Part shown: piece by piece, positions 18,546 to 27,169 of the stretch
How the letters are laid out: each line of letters starts with the position of its first letter
Position numbering within the stretch: position 1 is the first letter of the stretch
Origin: Candidatus Helarchaeota archaeon
GTDB lineage: Archaea > Asgardarchaeota > Lokiarchaeia > Helarchaeales > HEL-GB-A
Length of the DNA stretch: 64,000 nucleotides
Assembly: GCA_016840125.1 (NCBI GenBank)
Contig: JAEOSY010000106.1
Coordinates: 1 to 64,000 of the forward strand
Reading direction: 5' to 3'
The notes under the pieces: model-generated
Seen by the model: the letters and a program-made list of their open reading frames with translations, nothing else
Told to the model about the DNA's origin: nothing
Database searches by the model: none
Position numbers and translations under genes: made by a program

Positions 18546-19421
18546 ATGGTTGAAGATTTTGATGAAATGAATGAAGAACTTGATATCTCAAAATTAAAAC
18601 GGCGAAAAAAGAAGGAAGTAGCAAAAGATGATGATATCATTGCAGCAGCAACCTATGAAAAACAAATTTACCCAGGAATGGGAAAGGTTGCGGATCGCCG
18701 CCGAAAAATCTTAAATCCTGATAAACGATTGATCAAACTACGAGATTTACCAGATGATGCAATCGTCTTACTATTAGGGCATCGACTTCCAGGAAGTTTA
18801 TATAAGAGTGTCCACCCACCACTTGACGAATTGATAGAGGAATACGATCCAGTTAAAGATATCGTAAAACCAACACCAGGAGCCAGAGCAGGAGACCGAA
18901 TTCGCTTTGTGCAGTTCACTGACAGCTTTTGGCGACCACCATTTGCACCGTGGTTAAGGGCTCGTTATTATTTTTCGCGGCTTAGGGGTGTGGATACTGT
19001 AATCTATTCGGGTCGGGAGATTATGGAACTCAGGGAGCGCGATCTTGAAGCTGCAACAAAAATTCTAATGGAAACCGAACTCTTAGATCCCGCAAGAACT
19101 GCAATCCGTGGAATCACAGTTCATGGTAGCAGTCTTCGACTTGATGAAAACGGCCTCATGTTTGACGCAAGACGCCGCTATGTCTTGAATAAAGAAACAG
19201 GGGAAGTTGTATATATCAAAAATATGCATGCCCATATTCTTGACAAACCAATCTCCGTAGGAAGACCTTTCACAGAAGAAGAATTGGTGGATTTCGATGT
19301 TACATTTCGTTGGGATACTGAGATGTATAAATCCCGAACCGAGATCTTATCAGTAATTAATAGAATTCAGAAAGGGAGAGCTTTAGCAGGTTGGAATCCA
19401 GAAGCAGCAAATGATGTTTGA
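18546..19421 (+). CDS. mcrG: Methyl/alkyl-coenzyme M reductase gamma subunit
   Basis: 291 aa and recognisably McrG: the family block from GDRIRFVQFTDSFW through RGVDTVIYSGREIMELRERD, PARTAIRGITVHGSSLRLDE and NGLMFDARRRYV aligns without gaps I can see. The N-terminus (about 45 residues) is a charged extension, KLKRRKKKEVAKDDD, longer than in typical McrG. ATG with GAGGT upstream, 10 bp after mcrB. Last gene of the operon; it converges on the QueG-like gene 37 bp downstream. With mcrA and mcrB it completes the alpha2-beta2-gamma2 enzyme. Confidence 0.95.
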   Translation: MVEDFDEMNEELDISKLKRRKKKEVAKDDDIIAAATYEKQIYPGMGKVADRRRKILNPDKRLIKLRDLPDDAIVLLLGHRLPGSLYKSVHPPLDELIEEYDPVKDIVKPTPGARAGDRIRFVQFTDSFWRPPFAPWLRARYYFSRLRGVDTVIYSGREIMELRERDLEAATKILMETELLDPARTAIRGITVHGSSLRLDENGLMFDARRRYVLNKETGEVVYIKNMHAHILDKPISVGRPFTEEELVDFDVTFRWDTEMYKSRTEILSVINRIQKGRALAGWNPEAANDV

Positions 19422-19458
19422 TCTTTTTATAAAAAAGGATATAAAGTAAAAAGGGTGT

Positions 19459-20319
19459 TCATTCACCCGATACTCGTTTTTGATAGGCTTGTTTTCCTAC
19501 CGGACAGACTGCTAAACATACGTTACATTGGGGGAAATCGCCTAAACGATTCGTCCAACTCTCGAACAAGCGAATTTGGGGGTACTTTTCTTCATACTTT
19601 GGGATCATGATAGAGGCATTTGGTTTTGCTTCAATCCAATCAAGGGGTGGTTCTTGGACTTTTGTTAAGCGATACCATCCCATTGTAGCCCAAAGACAAC
19701 GATTGAGATTGAAATTGAATGGGGGGTAGTTTTCAGGGTCAAATGCGCGTGTTGGGCAAGATTCAATGCATTTTTGGCATTTTACACAAATTTTATCGGC
19801 ATATTTTGGTCCATCTGGTTTTAATGGGGCATCGGTGAGTACTGCGCCTAGTTGTACTCGAGCACCCCATTCAGGGGTCAGTAAAAGATTGCTAAGACCA
19901 ATATCACCTAATCCAGCTAATTGACCAATATATCTCAGAGAAATAACACCGGTCCATATATTTCGAGTTTCCTCACGAGGGATATCTGGCGCAATTGGGG
20001 TCGCGTCATATCCGAGCTTTTCTAACGTTTTAGTTATTCGAATAGCTATTCGCATCAATTCGTCGTTCATTGATTGTTGAACCTTAACATAATTTGCGTG
20101 AATGAGATCGTCCTCATGTTTCGACTCTACTGCGCTGTCAGGATATTTCAAAGCAAAAACTACAATTGATTTCGCATCCGATACGAGATCATTAGGATCG
20201 GCATGGCCTTGTGACGAGCCTTTAGCTTTTTCTGCATCAGCAATTCCAATTAAATCCGCACCGAGCTTTATTGTTATTTTTTTAATTTGCTCGGTTAATT
20301 CTAGATCGTAATCTGGCAT
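19459..20319 (-). CDS. QueG-like double 4Fe-4S cluster protein
   Basis: 286 aa. An N-terminal domain of the epoxyqueuosine-reductase type (DLIGIADAEK, SIVVFALKYPDS, and GLGDIGLSNLLLTPEWGARV, which matches the family's 'G-x2-G-x-N-x-L' stretch) is followed by a ferredoxin pair: CVKCQKCIESCP (~180) and CNVCLAVCPVG (~268). It is shorter than true QueG and lacks its C-terminal HEAT-like part. Archaea make archaeosine rather than queuosine, so the role is probably different. Relatives include corrinoid-linked iron-sulfur proteins. Convergent with mcrG and 13 bp upstream of the zinc-finger gene start region, so association with the reductase is only positional. SD GGAG before the ATG. Confidence 0.7.
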   Translation of the reverse strand: MPDYDLELTEQIKKITIKLGADLIGIADAEKAKGSSQGHADPNDLVSDAKSIVVFALKYPDSAVESKHEDDLIHANYVKVQQSMNDELMRIAIRITKTLEKLGYDATPIAPDIPREETRNIWTGVISLRYIGQLAGLGDIGLSNLLLTPEWGARVQLGAVLTDAPLKPDGPKYADKICVKCQKCIESCPTRAFDPENYPPFNFNLNRCLWATMGWYRLTKVQEPPLDWIEAKPNASIMIPKYEEKYPQIRLFESWTNRLGDFPQCNVCLAVCPVGKQAYQKRVSGE

Positions 20320-20331
20320 TTATTCCGGCTC

Positions 20332-21387
20332 CTATTTGAATCCTCGATCAAAAACTGAAAAACCCATTTCAGATCCAATGGAAAAGAGCTTGAATTTCTT
20401 CTTCTTGGGAGTAACAATATCTAATTCTAATACTGGGAAGATGTAGATTGGATACTGAGGTTTATCCATCTTGCTCTTTTGTAGGTTTTCGTACGTCTTT
20501 CTTGTATTACTGAGCATTTTCTTGGTGTTTGAATCCAACTGAAAGCCCAATTGAGCTACAACATCACTTTCGTTAAGTTTATTAATATCTCTGATTTGAA
20601 TTCCTTCTACTTTCTGAATTGCGTTAGATAATCGATAGCCCAATTCCTTTTCCACATCCGCTCGGAAGAACAAATACGGTACGATCGCACCAGATTCTTT
20701 GAAGGGTACGGTGCCAAGAGCATAATTATAGAAATTTCCGTAGCCTTTACACTTATCGCATCGATATCTTGCATTTGCTTTACATTCTGGGCATGGAACT
20801 TTACCAGTTCCGCCGCAAGTCTTACATTCGAGGTTTCCTGTGCCAAAACAGGTTGGACAGTTGTATTTGATTTTCTTCTGAATTTTTTCCTTACCGTTTT
20901 TAAGAATGTTAACTTTAACTTCTTTTGATCCAGTCCCATCGCAGTCCTTACAACGAACGGCACCCTTCGCCTTACATTTCTTACAGCCGATTAATCGGTC
21001 TCCTTTGCATTTCTTACAATTGATATATCCAGTACCCTTGCATTTTTGGCAATTTACCGGATCGAGCGTTTCAAATAGAGGAACCTCTGATTTATCTTTC
21101 CATTTCTCACTATCGACGGGGCCTGTAAATTCGTAAAACTTGACCTTCCCGACTCCTTTAATATCTGTCCTTTTCTCTTCAGTGGCTGATGAGATATCCA
21201 CCTTTTTCTCAGATTCAAAGTAAAATGTAGTGAATTTTTCAACGTTTTGAACGCTTTCAGCCGTCGAAATATTTGATTTGTTAAAGGGAACACCTTTGAT
21301 TTTAAATTTTTTTTCTAAATCCTTAGCTTTCATCTTATTAATCCATTTTTCAAAAACTTCATCCGTATTAGGAGATTTTACTGGCAT
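20332..21387 (-). CDS. DnaJ-type CxxCxGxG zinc-finger protein
   Basis: The central ~110 residues carry a long run of DnaJ-like cysteine motifs (CQKCKGTG, CKKCKGD, CKKCKAKG, CKDCDGTG, CPTCFGTG, CKTCGGTG, CPEC, CDKCKGYG), enough for about four zinc sites, more than in DnaJ. There is no J-domain. The flanks are unrecognised mixed alpha/beta regions with KKKKFKLFSIG near the C-terminus. Likely a protein-binding or redox-chaperone scaffold. Start taken at ATG 21387 (GAGG upstream); a further ATG at 21426 would add 13 residues without an SD. It ends 12 bp before the QueG-like gene start, so they may be cotranscribed. Confidence 0.75.
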   Translation of the reverse strand: MPVKSPNTDEVFEKWINKMKAKDLEKKFKIKGVPFNKSNISTAESVQNVEKFTTFYFESEKKVDISSATEEKRTDIKGVGKVKFYEFTGPVDSEKWKDKSEVPLFETLDPVNCQKCKGTGYINCKKCKGDRLIGCKKCKAKGAVRCKDCDGTGSKEVKVNILKNGKEKIQKKIKYNCPTCFGTGNLECKTCGGTGKVPCPECKANARYRCDKCKGYGNFYNYALGTVPFKESGAIVPYLFFRADVEKELGYRLSNAIQKVEGIQIRDINKLNESDVVAQLGFQLDSNTKKMLSNTRKTYENLQKSKMDKPQYPIYIFPVLELDIVTPKKKKFKLFSIGSEMGFSVFDRGFK

Positions 21388-21566
21388 ATATTCGTCCTCT
21401 TTAATTATTCTTTTATAAATTAACATAATCCTTTCTTATTTTCAGCGATAATTTAAAAAATATCGTTGATCATGCAAAAAAGGTTTGAAAATTGATGTAA
21501 TAATTTATTAGAGTTTTATTAATAAAACGGTTTCTAAGCTTTTTGGGGGACGGACAACCCAAAAGA

Positions 21567-21755
21567 TCATTTTGTGAGGAGAGTTTCCAACTTCGTTATA
21601 TGTTTTTTTATAAAGTTGATAGTGGGCAGGACTTCAATATTCGTTCCTTTTACTATCTCAACTACAAATCTTTCGGATTCACTCTTAATTTCCATTAAAT
21701 TTTCAATAAATTGTTCCTGACTTTCCGTTGATAGTTCAGAAAATTTTTTATCCAT
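21567..21755 (-). CDS. Small helical protein of unknown function (62 aa)
   Basis: Mostly charged and helical (FSELSTESQEQFIENL, TINFIKKHITKLETLL), with no cysteine motif or membrane helix. A GGGGTGG stretch lies upstream of the ATG. It sits in line with and just downstream of the longin-like and Arf-like genes on the same strand (56-bp gap), so it may belong to that operon. No family recognised. Confidence 0.45.
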   Translation of the reverse strand: MDKKFSELSTESQEQFIENLMEIKSESERFVVEIVKGTNIEVLPTINFIKKHITKLETLLTK

Positions 21756-21810
21756 AAATCCACCCCTTTTTCACTTAAAAATGATTTAATTGTTCTTAAA
21801 TTTCTTAAAA

Positions 21811-22230
21811 TCATAAAAGTTCATCACATATATCATTAAATCCTTCGAAAGGTTTAATATCATGATCCCAGTGTTGTAAGAGAGTTCCATACATCTCTAT
21901 GAATTTTTTGTCTATTTTATTCATTAATTGAGTGATAGGCTTTTGATTACGTACGGTAAGAGAATCAACAATATAGACCGATTGAAAAATGCCATGATCT
22001 TTGACAATGAGATGAGTTTTACTGAATTTCACATAATCCAGTTTATCTTCGGGTTTCAATAATTTATTCCCTTGTAAGAGATTAATAAGGGCGCTAAAGG
22101 CACCGATAAATCCACTGATATTCATGGAGAGTTGTTCAAAGATAGGAACATCTGTTTTTGTGCCCCACTGGAAAATAGGACAATTTGATTGCGTCATCAT
22201 GAAAAACTTTATTGAATTCTTAGCTGGCAT
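21811..22230 (-). CDS. Longin/roadblock-superfamily-like protein paired with the Arf-like GTPase
   Basis: 139 aa. It begins with a strand-turn-strand segment (IKFFMMTQSNCPIFQWG), then ISGFIGAFSALINLL, the pattern of the first two strands and long helix of longin-type proteins. The other two longin-like genes in this window show the same layout (GFLTALSSFA at 23697-24200, GFLLAVGNFA at 58371-59252). SD GAGG before the ATG; it follows the GTPase gene by 13 bp. Longin and roadblock proteins act as scaffolds or exchange-factor subunits for small GTPases in eukaryotes. The fold call rests on pattern, not alignment. Confidence 0.6.
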   Translation of the reverse strand: MPAKNSIKFFMMTQSNCPIFQWGTKTDVPIFEQLSMNISGFIGAFSALINLLQGNKLLKPEDKLDYVKFSKTHLIVKDHGIFQSVYIVDSLTVRNQKPITQLMNKIDKKFIEMYGTLLQHWDHDIKPFEGFNDICDELL

Positions 22231-22243
22231 TTAAAACCTCACT

Positions 22244-22924
22244 CTATTTTCGAGTCCATCCCAACTTCTCAGCTAGTTCTAATAATAATTGGCGGAGTGC
22301 TTCTTGAGCTCCCCAACCTTCCAATGCAGATGCATTCACAAATGGATACTTTTCAAATGTACTATCGTAAAAAGCAATAGTTTTTCTTATAAACCCGGCT
22401 TTCCCCTTATCAGTCTTTATGAGATCTTGTTTATTGCAAATAAACACTGCGGGGATTTTTGGGAGTTCGTCACCTAAGAAAGATTTCAACTCTTCAAAAG
22501 CAGTAATTATTTTTTGAACGCTAGAAAAATCCAAGTGCAATTGAAGCAGAGCACTATCAACAAAGAATAAAATTCCTTGTACTCCTATGGCGGTGGCCTG
22601 GCGTAATGGATAAAATATCTGCTGTCCGCATGTGTCAAATAAATTGATTATAATATCTTTATCACGGGGACTATAATCGGCTTCTTGGTGAAACAACATT
22701 TCCCCCTTATCATAATCAGGAGTTGCTATTAAAATCCCAAAGTTAGTGTACATGGATGTAGGAATCATCTGATCCATAGCTAAATTCCATGCTTGTTGCT
22801 CCTCTTTTGTTGGCATCCGTTGCTGCTCTCCGAGTAAATGGCAATTTTTAACCAGCAATTTTAGGGTGGTGGTTTTACCGGCACCACTAAGTCCTGATAA
22901 CATGATTTTAATGGAATATGTCAT
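22244..22924 (-). CDS. Arf/SRbeta-like small GTPase
   Basis: A 226-aa Ras-superfamily GTPase. G1 GLSGAGKTT, G3 DTCGQQ (Cys in place of the usual variable residue), G4 NKQD, G5 SALE. Between G1 and G3 it is longer than Rab or Ras and includes a methionine-rich stretch (MPTKEEQQAWNLAMDQM), as in some archaeal Arf-like or MglA-like proteins. Gln after the G3 Gly is present. No C-terminal prenylation cysteine is seen. AGGAGG lies just before the ATG. It heads an apparent operon with the longin-like gene and is divergent from the Rab-like GTPase gene (184 bp apart). Confidence 0.85.
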   Translation of the reverse strand: MTYSIKIMLSGLSGAGKTTTLKLLVKNCHLLGEQQRMPTKEEQQAWNLAMDQMIPTSMYTNFGILIATPDYDKGEMLFHQEADYSPRDKDIIINLFDTCGQQIFYPLRQATAIGVQGILFFVDSALLQLHLDFSSVQKIITAFEELKSFLGDELPKIPAVFICNKQDLIKTDKGKAGFIRKTIAFYDSTFEKYPFVNASALEGWGAQEALRQLLLELAEKLGWTRK

Positions 22925-23108
22925 TCTTTTCCTCCTTTCACAAATTATTCACAGATTTCTCTATTTATATCATAAAAACTCGCTAAACTGTAATTTTATA
23001 ATATGATTATATCAAATTCGCCAATATATTTGTTTTTTCTATTTAAAAAAAAGTGAAGGATTGAATAATTAAGTTTTTATTGAAGAATTAAGAATTTAGA
23101 CAAGATAC

Positions 23109-23696
23109 ATGTCGCGGTTCACTTTCAAAATCGTGTTAATCGGTGACCAAGCCGTAGGGAAAACCTCCCTTGTCCTGCGGTATATAAATGACACGTTCAG
23201 CGAACATTATATATCCACAATTGGTGCTGACTTTCTAATAAAAGATTTACACTTAATGGGGGCACCAGTACGATTGATGATATGGGATCTCGGTGGTCAG
23301 GAACAGTGGGAGGGAATTCGGGCGCGATACATGCAGGGTTCGGATGGTGTTATTCTAATTTTTGATGTCAGCAGAAAACAAGACCTTGAGTATTACATCT
23401 CTAATTGGATCAAAGAGGTTAAGGATTTTATAGGGGAAAAAGTACCTATAGTAATTGTAGGGAATAAAATGGATTTAAAGCCCCAAATAAGCCTCAAATA
23501 TGCAGAGAATTATGTGAAAAGTCTAAATTATCATTATGTTGAAACGAGTGCTAAACTAGGAACCCATGTTGAAGAGATGTTTCAGAGAATAGCATCAGAG
23601 ATCGTTCTGACAAAAGCAGAATACGTTAAAAGACTCAAAGGAATACAGGATACAGACATTTCAGATATTTTCTCCAAAATGAGGAGAGAGAAATGA
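23109..23696 (+). CDS. Rab/Ras-like small GTPase
   Basis: 195 aa with a near-eukaryotic layout: G1 GDQAVGKTSL, G2 region HYISTIGADF, G3 DLGGQEQW, G4 NKMD, G5 TSAK. The effector stretch and length resemble Rab proteins, but the usual Rab 'WDTAGQE' is WDLGGQE and no C-terminal Cys is present for prenylation. The tail (DIFSKMRREK) is basic. Its stop abuts the ATG of the next, longin-like gene (TGAATG), indicating translational coupling. Asgard genomes are known to encode many such GTPases. Confidence 0.92.
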   Translation: MSRFTFKIVLIGDQAVGKTSLVLRYINDTFSEHYISTIGADFLIKDLHLMGAPVRLMIWDLGGQEQWEGIRARYMQGSDGVILIFDVSRKQDLEYYISNWIKEVKDFIGEKVPIVIVGNKMDLKPQISLKYAENYVKSLNYHYVETSAKLGTHVEEMFQRIASEIVLTKAEYVKRLKGIQDTDISDIFSKMRREK

Positions 23697-24200
23697 ATGA
23701 TTCATCATGTATGGCTAATTAGTCGAAGCGGAATATGTGTATTGGATAGAAATTACACAGGATTTCGCGTGAATAAACAACTTTTTGCCGGCTTTCTAAC
23801 AGCTTTGAGTTCGTTTGCCACCCAATTAAACAAAAAACTTGATTTATTAACGATGGGTGATGTCAGTATCTTTTACGAGTTAGAGGGTAATTTAATTATC
23901 GCGATGGCCGTTGATAGCGATGACAATGATAAAGAAATGCGGCGGAAGATTAGAGAGATCCGAGAAGAATTTTCGTTGAAATATGGAGTTATACTCGAGG
24001 ATTGGGATGGAAATCTGGCTTACTTTGATCCATTCCTTAAAGATTTGGATCGTATTTTAATGCTTGATTGGAATTTTGAATATAATGCGAAAATTAAATC
24101 AGACGAAATAAAGCCTGAATATCCCACGAAAGCTGTGATTAATATAAGCCAGCGAGGAATGGATTTATTTCAGGCATTAAGAGAAAAAGCCGAAAAATAA
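23697..24200 (+). CDS. Longin-like protein coupled to the Rab-like GTPase
   Basis: 167 aa. The N-terminus reads HHVWLISRSGICVLDRNY - VNKQLFAGFLTALSSFATQL - VSIFYELEGNLIIAMAV, a longin/roadblock-like strand-helix-strand order and clearly related to the N-terminus of the protein at 58371-59252 (HNLYIISEGGVAIYTKNF...GFLLAVGNFA). A C-terminal helical region follows. The ATG immediately follows the GTPase stop, so the two are almost certainly made together. Likely partner or regulator of that GTPase (inference). Confidence 0.7.
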   Translation: MIHHVWLISRSGICVLDRNYTGFRVNKQLFAGFLTALSSFATQLNKKLDLLTMGDVSIFYELEGNLIIAMAVDSDDNDKEMRRKIREIREEFSLKYGVILEDWDGNLAYFDPFLKDLDRILMLDWNFEYNAKIKSDEIKPEYPTKAVINISQRGMDLFQALREKAEK

Positions 24201-24211
24201 AGATTTTTCAT

Positions 24212-24391
24212 TCATTCCAATTTTCTATACATATTTTTAGAGATACGAACTATTTTTCCCGAGCTGTAGAATTGGTTAAGAATATTCCGTGCTTCTCTTT
24301 TATCTTCAGCTTCCATTCCAAGAAGTTCCATTATTTGAATGAGCGAGAATTCAATCCCTAGCTCGTCTTTTATCTGTTCCCATAAGCCCAT
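24212..24391 (-). CDS. Small winged-helix-like protein (59 aa)
   Basis: A short ORF that explains most of the 24201-24523 gap. It starts ATG 24391 with AGAAGG about 9 nt upstream, begins MGLWEQIKDELGIEF and continues with IMELLGMEAEDKREARNIL and FYSSGKIVRISKNMY, then a TGA at 24212. Helix-helix-turn-strand order fits a minimal winged helix. It converges on the longin-like gene (stops 12 bp apart). The remaining ~130 bp to glpK contain nothing I can identify. Confidence 0.5.
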   Translation of the reverse strand: MGLWEQIKDELGIEFSLIQIMELLGMEAEDKREARNILNQFYSSGKIVRISKNMYRKLE

Positions 24392-24523
24392 GAAGAAAAC
24401 CTTCTAGCATTATTGCTTAATTTACTACCTTTTTTATAAAAAAGTAAAAGAATCTAATCTAAAAAGTTATTGATGTGTTCATATTTTATAAAAGAGATTT
24501 AATCTTTTAGGAAGGTTTGTTTT

Positions 24524-26059
24524 ATGGGAAAAGAACTCGTGGCAGTAATTGATGCGGGAACGACAGGTTTGCGTACAATGATTTTTGAAACTAATGGAAT
24601 TGAAATTGGTAGGGATTATAAGGAATATCAGAGTTTTTTTCCAAAGCCTGCATGGGTGGAGCAGAATGCTGATGATTGGTGGCAGGCAGTTATGCTTACA
24701 GCTCAAAATGTCCTCAAGAAGAATAGCATTAATGCTTCAGATATTATTGGAATCAGTGTTACAAATCAAAGAGAAACCATTGTTCCGGTAGATGAAAACG
24801 GAAATCCTTTGAGGAAGGCTCTGGTTTGGCAGGATCGTCGTACCATTCCTGAATGTGAGAAAATAAGGAACATAATAGGAAATGATAAGATTTATACTAT
24901 AACGGGGCTCACAATAGATCCTTATTTTTCAGCATCAAAAATTCTCTTTATAAAAGTTAATCAGCCTGACATTTTTTCACAAACCCACAAGTTCCTGCTT
25001 GTTCATGATTTCATAGAAATGAAATTAAGTGAGCGATTTATTACTGATTGGTCCAATGCATCCAGGACAATGCTATTTGACATTGAAAAACATGATTGGA
25101 GTAAGGAAATTTGTGAGACCTTAGAAATTCCAATTGAGAAAATGCCTCAGTCATATCCTTCTGGTCAGATTATAGGGGAAGTAACAAAAGAGGCGGCTCA
25201 TGAAACGGGATTTATCGAAGGTACTCCAATTATTAGTGGCGCAGGGGATCAACAAGCAGGAGCATTAGGATTAGGGGTTGTGAGTAGAGGGCGTTTGTCT
25301 TGCACGACTGGTACCGGTACTTTTCTTATAGCCTTCTTAGATAAACCACTTCGAGATACCCATAAACGGGCGCTTTGTAGCTGTCATGCAGTTCCTGAGG
25401 CATGGGTGATGGAGGCATCCATGTTCACGACAGGGGCTCTTTATCGGTGGTTCAGGGATCAAATGAGCGAGTATGAAAAAGACAAGGCAAAGGAAGAGGG
25501 AAAGGATCCGTATGAGTTATTGAATAATCAAGCTGCACAGTCGCCACCTGGGGCAAATGGAATTATTATCATCCCTCATTTTGCAGGAGCGGGTGCCCCG
25601 CATTGGAATCCCCATAGTCGTGGAGTTATTACGGGTCTCGCGCTTGGGCACACCCGGAATGATGTGATAAAAGCAATTATGGAGAGTATCTGCCTCGAAA
25701 TCCGCAAAAATATGGCGGTATTGCGTGATTTGAACATTCCAACCAATGAGGTGCGGGTTACTGGTGGAATGACACGAAGCATGGTCTTTAATCAAGTCCA
25801 GGCAGATGTGTATGGTATTCCAGTCCTATTGAGTTCGACAGAGGAAGCGACTGCTTTGGGAGCAGCAATGCTTATTCTGAAAGGAATGAAAATTTATAAG
25901 ACTTACGAAGAGATTGCAGACAATATGGTGAAGATTAGTGATACTTTGAAGCCCAATCATGAAAATCAAGAAAAATATCTGAAAATTTTTAACATGTCTG
26001 AAAAAATCTATAATACCTTGGAAAAAGAAAAGCTCTTTCAAGAACTGAGTAATATCTAA
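24524..26059 (+). CDS. glpK: Glycerol kinase
   Basis: A 511-aa FGGY-family kinase that phosphorylates glycerol to sn-glycerol 3-phosphate. Glycerol-kinase landmarks: DAGTTGLRTM (phosphate 1), SFFPKPAWVEQNADDWW, TNQRET (Arg-Glu that hold glycerol), VWQDRR, DPYFSASKI, SGAGDQQAGALG (catalytic Asp), TGTGTF, GGMTRS and EEATALGAAM. The length is normal. It stands alone between divergent and convergent neighbours. It may feed lipid synthesis or glycerol use; other FGGY sugars are less likely given the NQRE and PYFSA motifs. Confidence 0.9.
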   Translation: MGKELVAVIDAGTTGLRTMIFETNGIEIGRDYKEYQSFFPKPAWVEQNADDWWQAVMLTAQNVLKKNSINASDIIGISVTNQRETIVPVDENGNPLRKALVWQDRRTIPECEKIRNIIGNDKIYTITGLTIDPYFSASKILFIKVNQPDIFSQTHKFLLVHDFIEMKLSERFITDWSNASRTMLFDIEKHDWSKEICETLEIPIEKMPQSYPSGQIIGEVTKEAAHETGFIEGTPIISGAGDQQAGALGLGVVSRGRLSCTTGTGTFLIAFLDKPLRDTHKRALCSCHAVPEAWVMEASMFTTGALYRWFRDQMSEYEKDKAKEEGKDPYELLNNQAAQSPPGANGIIIIPHFAGAGAPHWNPHSRGVITGLALGHTRNDVIKAIMESICLEIRKNMAVLRDLNIPTNEVRVTGGMTRSMVFNQVQADVYGIPVLLSSTEEATALGAAMLILKGMKIYKTYEEIADNMVKISDTLKPNHENQEKYLKIFNMSEKIYNTLEKEKLFQELSNI

Positions 26060-26072
26060 GAGTTTGGTATTT

Positions 26073-26462
26073 TCAGGATTCTTCAATTTTTTTTATGAAC
26101 ATTAAAGGGAAATCAAGTTCCTTCACGTGTTTCATACCTAGATGCACTTGGGTATCACCATACTGAGAAATTATTTCCAACTCAAGTTTATCGCCTGTTA
26201 GAACAGAATAATCATAAGTATGGTCGTAGGATCGTAGAGTGTCTTCACTTATATTTACATTAATGTTTTTGATAAAGGGCTGGATGCCCATAGTTTTTTC
26301 AATCGTTTCTTTTATCAGGGGAACAAGTTCCTTGGTGATGGGAATTCCAGTAAATTGATGAAATATTGCACCTAAAGTGATTGCACCTTCAAAAATTGCC
26401 CGGTCTCTATCGCTTACCTCAGTTCCAAAATACTTCTTCGCTATCGCTTCAAATTTTTCCAT
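26073..26462 (-). CDS. mptD: Archaeal dihydroneopterin aldolase MptD-like
   Basis: 129 aa. RAIFEGAITLGAIFHQFTGIPI and the later VPLIKETIEKTMGIQPFI match my recollection of the archaeal MptD family (formerly DUF372), which cleaves dihydroneopterin to 6-hydroxymethyl-dihydropterin on the way to tetrahydromethanopterin. The usual family length is about 120 aa. AGGTG precedes the ATG. It converges on glpK (14 bp). The presence of mptA at 42.5 kb strengthens the call. Confidence 0.72.
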   Translation of the reverse strand: MEKFEAIAKKYFGTEVSDRDRAIFEGAITLGAIFHQFTGIPITKELVPLIKETIEKTMGIQPFIKNINVNISEDTLRSYDHTYDYSVLTGDKLELEIISQYGDTQVHLGMKHVKELDFPLMFIKKIEES

Positions 26463-26533
26463 AATAGAACACCTAGTGAATAAAAAAAATAGATGTTAAC
26501 TCTTATACTTTTAATTATAAATAATTCATAAAG

Positions 26534-27169
26534 GTGCTGAAAATAAGTCTCCTGAAGAAATTGAACCTGATACCACATTACATTTACGAAACGATCGTGA
26601 CCACATACAATATAGAAGATAAATCACCCAATGCGGCCCCAATGGGGATTATTTTTTTAGATGAGACGCGGGTGATTATTTCACCATTTAATTCGACCAA
26701 AACATACCGAAATATTGTGGAGTATGGTTGTGCAGTAATAAATTTTACTTATGATCTGGAATTATTTTTTGAGAGCGCATTTAGTACTACAAAACCAAAA
26801 CTATCATTAAATTACTTTAATCCGGCTGCAAAAATAAACGCGCCCAGATTAAATAATAGTATAGTATCTATTGAATTCAGATCTCGTGAAATACAGAAAG
26901 GCAAGGATCGTTCTAAAATCACGGGGGATATTATTACGTGGGAAATATCAGCAAAACCTTTCCATCCAATTAATAGAGGATTTACGCTCGTTCTAGAATC
27001 TATTATTCACGCGACCAGAATTGTATCATTTAAGAACGACACCGAGAAGGTAAGAAATCTTAAAGATTTGATTACAGAATATCAAATTATTATCGAAAAA
27101 GTGGCTCCTACTGGAAACTACTCTAAGATTATGACCCAAATTCAAAAAATAATAAAAAATAAGAATTAG
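26534..27169 (+). CDS. DUF447-family protein
   Basis: 211 aa. YETIVTTYNIEDKSPNAAPMGI near the start is the signature region I associate with the archaeal DUF447 family, thought to have an FMN-binding split-barrel-like fold. Function is not established. Start is GTG 26534 with little SD, possibly a near-leaderless transcript. It is divergent from mptD (71 bp between starts) and ends with TAG overlapping the giant surface-protein gene by 4 bp, tail to tail. Confidence 0.65.
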   Translation: MLKISLLKKLNLIPHYIYETIVTTYNIEDKSPNAAPMGIIFLDETRVIISPFNSTKTYRNIVEYGCAVINFTYDLELFFESAFSTTKPKLSLNYFNPAAKINAPRLNNSIVSIEFRSREIQKGKDRSKITGDIITWEISAKPFHPINRGFTLVLESIIHATRIVSFKNDTEKVRNLKDLITEYQIIIEKVAPTGNYSKIMTQIQKIIKNKN

